The notes under the pieces are model-generated. The model was given only the letters and a program-made list of their open reading frames with translations. It was not told the DNA's origin and did not search any database. From Desulfobacteraceae bacterium (GTDB lineage Bacteria > Desulfobacterota > Desulfobacteria > Desulfobacterales > JAABSP01): a stretch of 46,599 nt of DNA. Positions 15,795 to 22,553 of this stretch are shown in pieces (positions within the stretch are counted from its first letter, which is position 1; each line of letters starts with the position of its first letter). The position numbers were made by a program, and so were the translations under genes. The stretch is taken from positions 1 through 46,599 of the forward strand of contig JAABTD010000003.1 of the NCBI GenBank assembly GCA_011390065.1, in the 5' to 3' direction.

Positions 15795-17588
15795 ATGAAA
15801 AATGTTACCCGTTTTTTGTCTGTCTTGATGGTCTTGGCTCCGCTTTTTCTTTTTTTTCTCGCCTTTACTGCTCAAGCCCAAACCAGGAGCACCGACCTTT
15901 GGTACCCCTATGCCGAATGGACTTTCGAGAACATCGATTATTCCGGAAACCCGTTCGATATCGACGCCATCGCAAACTTTTCAGACGGGCGGAAACCCGG
16001 CCTTTTCTACGACGGAAGGAAAACCTGGAAACTCCGGTATATGTGTACTCGGGCCGGAACCTTTTCTTTTTCGGTTTCTTCGACCAATTCTGATCTTAAC
16101 GGCCAAAGCGGAACGGTGATTTGCAGCGATACGGTGGGCCGGCCGGGGCCTCTCGTTCCGGGCGGTCCCGACGACACGCTTTTTTTCGACCCCGCTCTGG
16201 GCCATCCGGTCATCCCGGCCTGGGCGATGTTTCCGAATCTGTTCGACGACAAGCCGACCGAAGCGCAGTTGGAGCAGTGGATGGACAATCATCTCGCCGG
16301 CGACAATGGAACGAAAGGTTCCCAGTTCAGAGGCATGCATTTTGAGGGTCCGACCAATCGCTGGTATAACCATACTTGCAATGGTACGAGGGGGGATTGT
16401 AAAAGCAGTTCCAATCCCGATCCCGAGACATTTCGAAAATATGAACAGATGTTTGCTATGTTGGCCCAACGAAATTCCTTCGCGCATATCTGGTTGTTCT
16501 GGGATTGTCAGCGAGACAAATGCGACCAGTTTCACGACGACCGAATTCCCCAACTCAGAATGAGAAAGTACATGGCACGAAGATGGGGCGCCATTTCCAA
16601 CTGGATGGTCGGCGAAGGCTTCGACAATTTCGAGGACGATACCACGGAGTACGCCAACCAATGGTTTCATGATCTAAAGGACCACATGCCGTGGCATCAT
16701 TTCATCGGCATGCGCGGGTACAAGAACCGCCTGGATCGGAGTATCTGCACGGATTGCAACTACGTCTCTTTCGAGAGCCAGGAGGAGGAGGCGCCCATGA
16801 CCTACGAACGCTGGCACGCCTCCCGCAATGCGGCTACGGATCGGCCGGTGTTCGAGGAGGATCGCTACCGGTACATTCGGAACCGTCATAAAGGGCCGCG
16901 AAACTATGATGGACAGATCATGTACATGTGGGGGCAGGCGCTCAATCTGGGCGTCGGAGCTATTTATGGTTATCTGGAGGGATCATCTGGTCATTTTTCT
17001 CGATACGAAGGCTATCCAGAGGAATGGGCCAAGGGTATCCGGGCATGGCATGATTTCTGGTACGCCACACCGACGGATCCGTATCATCGATTTTTATCCG
17101 GAATGGATTATTGCAACGACCTGAGCCGGGATTCCAGGTCCATCTGTAAAAAAGGACAAGCCTACGTTTTTTATCGAGAAAACGCTTCAAGCCTCCGATT
17201 CGACATTTCGGAAATGAATGTTGGATCGGCTCAAGCAGTGGCTCTGGATGCGAAAAGCGGTCGGTTTTACGACTTGGGCTCTTTTTCAAGAAGCCGGAAA
17301 TCTTGGACCGCTCCAGAGGTATCCACTTGGGCTTTGGCGATCGGTATTTTTCCGAAGCTTTTGGATTCGTCGATCGAACCTGGGCCCGTTTTACCGGCCC
17401 CGACGAATTTCAGTACTTCAAAAAATGGCATGCCGAGGCATTCTGACAACCTGAACAAAGCCGCGCTTCTTGCGAATAGCGTCTCTGAAAAGGTTGCAAA
17501 AGAAATCCAATGGCAGAACAGATGGGTCAATCAAACGGCCGCCTCGTCGAGGCGTGGCAAGTTTTCTCCACCGAATGGTGAGCCATGA
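15795..17588 (+). CDS. secreted DUF5060-type glycoside hydrolase-like protein with foreign C-terminal extension
   Basis: Exported protein probably acting on polysaccharide outside the cytoplasm. 597 residues. Signal peptide MKNVTRFLSVLMVLAPLFLF ending near AQAQ; a beta-sandwich resembling DUF5060 (about residues 35-115: WTFENIDYSGNPFD, GLFYDGRKTWKLRY, NGQSGTV); then a TIM-barrel-like region of the DUF4038 type; then a beta domain around 470-525 (AVALDAKSGRFYDL...STWALAIGIFP) like the collagen-binding-type domain that ends such enzymes. Many cysteines suggest disulfides. From about base 17420 the frame runs antisense through a transposase fragment, so the last ~55 residues are probably not original. 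AAAGGAG eight bases upstream supports the ATG at 15795. Catalytic residues not identified. Confidence 0.75.
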   Translation: MKNVTRFLSVLMVLAPLFLFFLAFTAQAQTRSTDLWYPYAEWTFENIDYSGNPFDIDAIANFSDGRKPGLFYDGRKTWKLRYMCTRAGTFSFSVSSTNSDLNGQSGTVICSDTVGRPGPLVPGGPDDTLFFDPALGHPVIPAWAMFPNLFDDKPTEAQLEQWMDNHLAGDNGTKGSQFRGMHFEGPTNRWYNHTCNGTRGDCKSSSNPDPETFRKYEQMFAMLAQRNSFAHIWLFWDCQRDKCDQFHDDRIPQLRMRKYMARRWGAISNWMVGEGFDNFEDDTTEYANQWFHDLKDHMPWHHFIGMRGYKNRLDRSICTDCNYVSFESQEEEAPMTYERWHASRNAATDRPVFEEDRYRYIRNRHKGPRNYDGQIMYMWGQALNLGVGAIYGYLEGSSGHFSRYEGYPEEWAKGIRAWHDFWYATPTDPYHRFLSGMDYCNDLSRDSRSICKKGQAYVFYRENASSLRFDISEMNVGSAQAVALDAKSGRFYDLGSFSRSRKSWTAPEVSTWALAIGIFPKLLDSSIEPGPVLPAPTNFSTSKNGMPRHSDNLNKAALLANSVSEKVAKEIQWQNRWVNQTAASSRRGKFSPPNGEP

Positions 17589-17663
17589 ATTGATCAGAAC
17601 AAAGGCCGCCGTTGCCAACAACAACCGATATTTAGGGTCTTGGCTGGATGTTCGTCTTTTCAT
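17418..17663 (-). pseudogene. C-terminal remnant of a DDE transposase (IS4/ISH3-like)
   Basis: Minus-strand frame RTSSQDPKYRLLLATAAFVL, INSWLTIRW, LATPRRGGRLID, followed by a hydrophobic helix. The order 'R(T)TS.(N/D)P.YRLLL...LVL.N.W....W......PRRGGR' is, as I recall it, the C-terminal end of a widespread group of IS4-superfamily transposases. The N-terminal and catalytic parts are absent; bases 17664-17800 contain only frameshifted debris. Its downstream part overlaps, on the other strand, the last ~165 bases of the glycosidase-like gene. It marks the right boundary of the polysaccharide island. Family name is from memory and approximate. Confidence 0.55.
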
Positions 17664-18112
17664 TTGACCGCTTGAGCTTTCATCTTACATGCACTGTGGC
17701 TATTACCAAATCGCTTTCACTTTGTCCCGAACTTTTTGATTAATAAATCGCTTTCTTGCGGCTCATCAATCAATTCTGCAAACCGCAACATCAGAATTCC
17801 ATCATAAACAAAACGGCAGGTATCTTATTTTGTTGTGACTCCCTAAGATGGTGGCATTCTTTTTCTATATGAGAAAATTTCAGATTGGATTTACAATGAA
17901 ACTCGATATGGAATGCGGATATGAATCTGGATTTTCAATAAAATATGTTTCTATACGTAGGCTCTATTATTATATCCAGAGACCGAGCGTCAGGTCATCC
18001 AGGAAATGGCTGAAATCCGAACAGATGCCGACGCTCGGCGCTCAAATGGAAGAGAGGCGTCAGGGGACGCGGTCGGGGGAAGACCCGGTAGATGCTGTGA
18101 GGGGTAGAGACA
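17664..18112. other. gene-poor AT-rich region right of the island
   Basis: About 450 bases with no convincing gene. AT-rich on the left, returning to high GC near 18050. It contains a perfect 9-base inverted repeat (CCGAGCGTC at 17983-17991 and GACGCTCGG at 18030-18038) separated by 38 bases. I see no tRNA or terminator with a T-run. Confidence 0.5.
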
Positions 18113-18328
18113 TTATGGTCCGGAGGCGCGGTCCATGATCGCCTTCACCCGTCCCACCGCCCCGCTCTCCAGCCGCACCTTGATGCCGTGGGGATGATTC
18201 GGCGATTTCGTCAGGATGTCCTTGACGATCCCCTCGGTCCGCTTGCCGGACCGCTGGTCCTGTTTCAGCACGATCTGGACCCTCTGGCCCGGTTTGATGG
18301 CCACCCTATCGGGGACATTCTCCGTCAT
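18113..18328 (-). CDS. ywbE: YwbE family protein (DUF2196)
   Basis: Small basic protein of 71 residues, the whole family length; function unknown. KPGQRVQIVLKQDQRSGKRT, GIVKDILTKSPNHPHGIKVR and GRVKAI are the diagnostic conserved stretches of this family, which looks like a KOW/SH3-type beta barrel that could bind RNA. Its ATG overlaps the TGA of the upstream acyl-CoA dehydrogenase gene (ATGA), so the two are translationally coupled. I chose this start because conserved sequence begins a few residues later; a longer in-frame extension would lie wholly inside the dehydrogenase gene. Confidence 0.88.
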   Translation of the reverse strand: MTENVPDRVAIKPGQRVQIVLKQDQRSGKRTEGIVKDILTKSPNHPHGIKVRLESGAVGRVKAIMDRASGP

Positions 18329-19569
18329 TCGTACACCTTCTCCTCCGCGGCGTCGGCTTCGGCCGCGTCGTTTTCCATGTCCCGGGTCCGCCGGGCCGCT
18401 TTTTCCTTGTGGTATTCCTTGTACCATTCATTGGCGATGATGGCCGACATGATTTCGTTGGCGCCGGTCCAGATGGAGGCCAGGCGGATGTCCCGGTAGA
18501 TCCGCTCGATGGGGAAGATGTCGGTGTACCCGATGCCGCCCATCACCTGCATGGCGTTGTGGACCACCTTCTGGCAGGATTCGGTGACGAATTTTTTCGA
18601 TTCCGAGACCATCCGCCGGACCCGCCGGGGATCGACGCCGGCATCCACGGCCTGGGCCGTCGCGTGGATCATGGCCCGGGAGGCGTCCAGCAACGTGGCG
18701 GCTTCGGCCACCTGGAAACCGACGCCCTGGTACTGGGCGACGGGCTGGCCGAAGGCCTTGCGCCGGGTGGTGTAGCCGGTGGCGATCTCCAGGGCCGGAC
18801 GGGCCGCGCCGATGGTCATGGCCGCCGTGCCCAGCCGTTCCGGGATCATCATGGTGTTGAAGACCGCCACGCCGCCGTTGAGTTGGCCCAGCAGGTTTTC
18901 CCTGGGGACCTCGACGTCCCGGAAGACCAGCCGGCTGGCCCCGCCGCCCCGGCACCCCATGAGGCCGTAAATGTAGTCGCTGGAGACCCCCGGCCCCCGG
19001 TCCACGAGGAAGCAGGAGATCCCCTTGTGGGGCTCGGCGTCCGGATCGGTGCGGGCGTAAACCAGGAAATAATCGGCCCCTTCACCGCCCACGATGAACC
19101 GTTTCTGGCCGTTGAGGACGAAATGGTCCCCCCGGTCTTCGGCCGCGGTGGTGGTTCCGAAGAAATCGGAGCCGCCCCGGGGCTCGGTGAGGCACTCGGC
19201 GGCGAACATCTCGCCCTTGAGCAGGGGCGCCACGTATTTCTCCTTCTGGGCGTCGGTCCCGTGGAGGACGACGGCGTCGCAGACCAGTTCCGCGCCCACG
19301 CCGAAGACGCAGGCGAAGATGTAGCCCAGGCTCCCTACCTCTTCCATGACCATGCAGGTGGTCACCCAGTCCATGTTCCGGCCGCCCCATTGTTTCGGGT
19401 AGCGGCATCCCATGAGATTGCGGCGGCCCGCCTCCTGGAGAAATTCCTTGGGGAACCGGATTTTCTCGGCATCCATATCCAGGATCATCCGGCGGGGGAT
19501 GCTTTTGACGAAGTCGCGGACCTCGTCGCGGATTTTTAACTGGTCGCCGGTCAGCAGATAGTCGAACAT
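18325..19569 (-). CDS. acyl-CoA dehydrogenase family protein with IVD-type catalytic glutamate
   Basis: FAD-dependent alpha,beta-dehydrogenation of an acyl-CoA, passing electrons to ETF. 414 residues. The three ACAD domains are visible: N-terminal helices, the beta domain with CLTEPRGGSDFFGT and FIVGGEGADYFLVYART, and the C-terminal helices with TTRRKAFGQPVAQYQ and MQVMGGIGYTDIFPIERIYRD. At the usual catalytic position (Y-E-G-T in MCAD/SCAD) this protein has SIWTGANEI, without Glu; instead a Glu in IPERLGTAAMTIG aligns with the base of isovaleryl- and long-chain acyl-CoA dehydrogenases. ATG at 19569 follows GGAGA. The C-terminus ends in an acidic Ala/Glu-rich tail. Substrate unknown. Confidence 0.92.
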   Translation of the reverse strand: MFDYLLTGDQLKIRDEVRDFVKSIPRRMILDMDAEKIRFPKEFLQEAGRRNLMGCRYPKQWGGRNMDWVTTCMVMEEVGSLGYIFACVFGVGAELVCDAVVLHGTDAQKEKYVAPLLKGEMFAAECLTEPRGGSDFFGTTTAAEDRGDHFVLNGQKRFIVGGEGADYFLVYARTDPDAEPHKGISCFLVDRGPGVSSDYIYGLMGCRGGGASRLVFRDVEVPRENLLGQLNGGVAVFNTMMIPERLGTAAMTIGAARPALEIATGYTTRRKAFGQPVAQYQGVGFQVAEAATLLDASRAMIHATAQAVDAGVDPRRVRRMVSESKKFVTESCQKVVHNAMQVMGGIGYTDIFPIERIYRDIRLASIWTGANEIMSAIIANEWYKEYHKEKAARRTRDMENDAAEADAAEEKVYE

Positions 19570-19696
19570 GATGTCTCCTTTTTCGGCGGGTCTTTTGGTC
19601 CGGTCGGCATTCCATGACGGCCGGAGGGCGTTCCGACCGCTTTTTTTGCCCATCGGACGGCGCTTGTCAAGGGTTTCCGGCCAGGGCCTTGAACTA

Positions 19697-19711
19697 TTCG
19701 GAGAATCCGAA
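19697..19711. repeat. perfect inverted repeat between divergent genes (possible operator)
   Basis: TTCGGA-GAA-TCCGAA, 6-base arms with a 3-base centre, in the 267-base gap between the divergent acyl-CoA dehydrogenase and radical SAM genes. Its symmetry and position fit a repressor site, but no regulator gene is adjacent. Confidence 0.3.
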
Positions 19712-19836
19712 GGTTTTGACTTGCCGTCCGGCCGGGTTCAGTGTAAAGGAGTGCGACCATATCGACGACAACATGAAGGCAGACCGCGCCATGGGCCCGT
19801 TGCGCTCTCGCGTCGAAGTCGCCGTGGAGGGTAAGG

Positions 19837-21234
19837 GTGAAGACCGATAAGGAAGCTTGTATCCAGGGGAACCGTCGCGAATACGGGGCCGATTATGATC
19901 GGATGGGATGGATCGCATCGGCGGACGCGGAGGTCGCGGCCCGGCAGCGGGAAGATCTTCTTGCAGACCTGCCCGCCGGGGTCCGGAAAACCTGCCAAGA
20001 GACCAAAATCCAATATGGGGATCTGTCCCCCGGCTGTCGGCGCTGCGCCGAGGGCGGCTGGTCGTGTCTGTTCATCAACGGGCGTTGCAACGGCCGGTGT
20101 TTTTTCTGCCCGACGGACCAGTCCGAGACCGGGGAGCCGACCACCCAGACCCTCCGGTTCAGCCGGCCGGCCGATTATGTCGCCTACCTGGAACGGTTCG
20201 GGTTTACCGGGGCGAGCATCAGCGGCGGAGAGCCGTTTCTCACTTTTGACAAAACCCTCCGCTTCGCCGCCGCCGTCAAGCGCCATTTCGGGGATCGGCT
20301 CCACCTCTGGCTCTACACCAACGGTCTGTCGCTGACAGCGGAGGGCCTGAAACGCCTCGCTGACGCCGGCTTGGACGAGATCCGGTTTAACATCGCCGCC
20401 GCCGGCTACGGGCTTAAAAAAGTGGCCCTGGCGACGACCGCCATCGAAACCGTCACCGTCGAAATTCCCGCGATCCCGGAAGATGAAGCGCGGTTAACCG
20501 ATCTTATCGCATCCCTCCGGGGCGTCGGGGTCCGGCATCTCAACTTGCACCAGCTCCGGTGTACGCCCCGCAACCTGCCGCAGCTTCTTAAACGTCGTTA
20601 CACCATGGTCCACGGTCCCCGGGTCACCGTGCTGGAATCGGAACTATCCGCCCTGAGGACGCTCAGGAAGGTCGCCGATTCGGGCATCGATCTCCCGGTC
20701 AACTACTGCTCCTTCGCCTATAAACAGCGGTACCAGGCCATGGCCTATCACCGGCATCTGGCTGATGTCGCGCGAAAGCCTTATGAAAGCGTAAGCCGGA
20801 CCGGCCGGATACGCCGAACCTGGATCGCCGGCGAACCCGACCGTCTGAAAACCATCGCGGGACGTCTCGGGGCCGACCCCGCTTCCGAAGGGCTCTGGAC
20901 CTTTGACGGCCCCGCGGGCCGCCTCTTTTTCCATCCGTCTGTCTGGCATATGGCGACCGCTGACGCCGCTCCTGTTGCCGTCGCATACGACGAGGCCATT
21001 CTTGCGCCGTCCGTCTCTTATCGCCGTTCCTTCACCGAAGTGACGCTGACGAAGAAAAAAACCGTCTTTATCGAACGGGAGCGGGTGTTGAAGGACCGTC
21101 CCCTATCCCCTGTTGAAACGCCCTGGTTCGCCCGGATGATCTCCGCCGAACGGGAGGGCGCAACGGCCGCCGACGGCCCGGCGGATCTCGGGGAGCAGGA
21201 ACAGCTTCGGGCCGGCCTGGAGGAGATTTTTTAA
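19837..21234 (+). CDS. radical SAM protein of unassigned function
   Basis: Radical SAM enzyme of 465 residues. The SAM-cluster cysteines are in CNGRCFFC (CxxxCxxC), followed by the glycine-rich ISGGEPFL and LWLYTNGLSL of the partial TIM barrel. Three further cysteines lie just upstream in SPGCRRCAEGGWSC, an arrangement I associate with an uncharacterised clade in which 'PGCR.C..G' precedes the core; they could be structural or bind a second cluster. After the barrel there are ~200 residues without a recognised auxiliary-cluster motif. The GTG start at 19837 sits after GGAGGGTAAG. It stands alone, divergent from the acyl-CoA dehydrogenase and convergent with the TRAP binding protein; no peptide or cofactor partner is visible. 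Confidence 0.85.
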   Translation: MKTDKEACIQGNRREYGADYDRMGWIASADAEVAARQREDLLADLPAGVRKTCQETKIQYGDLSPGCRRCAEGGWSCLFINGRCNGRCFFCPTDQSETGEPTTQTLRFSRPADYVAYLERFGFTGASISGGEPFLTFDKTLRFAAAVKRHFGDRLHLWLYTNGLSLTAEGLKRLADAGLDEIRFNIAAAGYGLKKVALATTAIETVTVEIPAIPEDEARLTDLIASLRGVGVRHLNLHQLRCTPRNLPQLLKRRYTMVHGPRVTVLESELSALRTLRKVADSGIDLPVNYCSFAYKQRYQAMAYHRHLADVARKPYESVSRTGRIRRTWIAGEPDRLKTIAGRLGADPASEGLWTFDGPAGRLFFHPSVWHMATADAAPVAVAYDEAILAPSVSYRRSFTEVTLTKKKTVFIERERVLKDRPLSPVETPWFARMISAEREGATAADGPADLGEQEQLRAGLEEIF

Positions 21235-21265
21235 CCGCGCCCTCCTGAAATTCATGAACGACGCG

Positions 21266-22297
21266 TCAGTCGCCCATCACAATGGGCCAGACCACCGCTT
21301 TCCATTTTTCGGCGCAGCCGGGCATGCTCTCTTCGCAGACCTCGGACCAGGCCGGAAACGAGATGGACATGACCGCTTCCGATACCAGCTTCAGGTCTTC
21401 CGGCTTGACGGGAACTTCTTTCAGATCATATTGGGTCACCGTCTCGCAGGGTTCTTTGCCGACATTGCAGCGGAGGGCGTCTTCGAACAGCTCTTCTGAA
21501 TACGCCCATATGTTCTCCACCAGTCCGTCAAAGGCGGTCTGAAGCTTTTCCTGCTGTTCCGGGGAGAGTTTTTTCCATGTATTCAGATTGATGGCGTATC
21601 CGTTAAAGCCCACCTGAAAGCCGATGGGCATGAAATACTCGGTCACCTCGGGCCATCCGGCGGAATTGGCCGAAGACGCCCCGGTGATGGCGCAGTCGCA
21701 GGTTCCCCGGGCCAGGGCCTGGAGCACATCGGAAAATCCGATGGGAACCGGCGTGGCCCCAAGGCTTTCGACGAATCGCGCCAGGTTCTGGTCATAGACG
21801 CGAACCCTCATCCCCTTGATGTCCTTGAGCCCCCCGATCTCGGGCTTGCAGAACAGCACCTGAGGTCCGAAGGGCCAGAGTCCCAGAAGCCGGGCGTTGT
21901 ATTTCTCCTGAAGCCGGGCGTCGAAATGGGGCCTGTAGGCATTATACACCTTGCGGGCGGTTTCGTAGTCGGGATTAAGCCCCACCAGGTCCTGGCCCAG
22001 CAGGAACGGTTCGTCCCGGGCGGCCTGGGCCGTTCGAAGGGAAACGATGTCGAAAAGGCCGTTTCTGAGCACCCGCAGGGTGTCTTCGGATTTCAGGCCC
22101 GTGACGTCGATGGGTTTGTAATCCGCGGCGATGTCCAGCCCGGTGTTCTCCTTGAAATTCTCAAAAAAGGGTCTTTCCTTGTTCTGCTGGATGAGGCCCG
22201 TGGCCAGAGGCTGGCCGAGGACGGAGAATTTCATTTCCGCATGGGGCGTTCCGGAGAGGAGGATCAGGAAACACACTGCCATTGCCAACCGTTTCAT
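21266..22297 (-). CDS. dctP: TRAP transporter substrate-binding protein, DctP family (orphan)
   Basis: Periplasmic solute-binding protein of the TRAP family, usually for organic acids. 343 residues. Signal peptide MKRLAMAVCFLILLSGTPHA. The family's specificity region is visible as DIKGMRVRVYDQNLARFVES LGATPVPIGFSDVLQALARG and DCAITG, with the arginine (MRVRV) that usually binds a carboxylate. Two C-terminal cysteine pairs are unusual. No membrane subunits (DctQ/DctM) are adjacent: the neighbours are a convergent radical SAM gene and a divergent chemoreceptor gene. AAGGAG nine bases upstream supports the ATG. It may feed a distant transporter or act as a sensory binding protein for the chemoreceptor. 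Confidence 0.9.
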   Translation of the reverse strand: MKRLAMAVCFLILLSGTPHAEMKFSVLGQPLATGLIQQNKERPFFENFKENTGLDIAADYKPIDVTGLKSEDTLRVLRNGLFDIVSLRTAQAARDEPFLLGQDLVGLNPDYETARKVYNAYRPHFDARLQEKYNARLLGLWPFGPQVLFCKPEIGGLKDIKGMRVRVYDQNLARFVESLGATPVPIGFSDVLQALARGTCDCAITGASSANSAGWPEVTEYFMPIGFQVGFNGYAINLNTWKKLSPEQQEKLQTAFDGLVENIWAYSEELFEDALRCNVGKEPCETVTQYDLKEVPVKPEDLKLVSEAVMSISFPAWSEVCEESMPGCAEKWKAVVWPIVMGD

Positions 22298-22395
22298 GGG
22301 CGTTTCTCCTTCGTTGTGATGTTATATCCATAGGATCAGGGGGAAAACCGTCGGCTGCTTCATGGACCAGACGTCTTGCCGCTGGTTGTCGGGAA

Positions 22396-22425
22396 GATAT
22401 ACATCTGCGCGGGAAGGCCTGTCAA
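22396..22425 (-). promoter_or_regulatory. sigma-70-like promoter for the TRAP binding-protein gene
   Basis: Perfect TTGACA at 22425-22420 (minus) with TATATC 18 bases downstream, about 100 bases before the start of the TRAP binding-protein gene. Confidence 0.45.
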
Positions 22426-22553
22426 ACACAACTTCGACGCCCGCCGCCGCCTTGCAAAAAATCTCTTTTGATCCATACTGAAAAAAGCTATAAACAGCAC
22501 CGGCAATATGGGTTGCAACGATGTTTGATGAGTGAATTCGAGGAGGAAGCGCC

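Noticed and set aside
17848-18138. Plus-strand frame of 96 codons in the gene-poor region
   Set aside because: No ribosome-binding site, crosses the base-composition boundary, and its end overlaps the YwbE gene; not protein-like.
18409-19539. Open frame of 376 codons on the plus strand
   Set aside because: Antisense shadow of the acyl-CoA dehydrogenase; no recognisable domain.
19776-19850. Tiny frame (MKADRAMGPLRSRVEVAVEG...) just before the radical SAM gene, considered as a RiPP precursor
   Set aside because: No well-spaced ribosome-binding site, no leader/core features, and it overlaps the radical SAM start.
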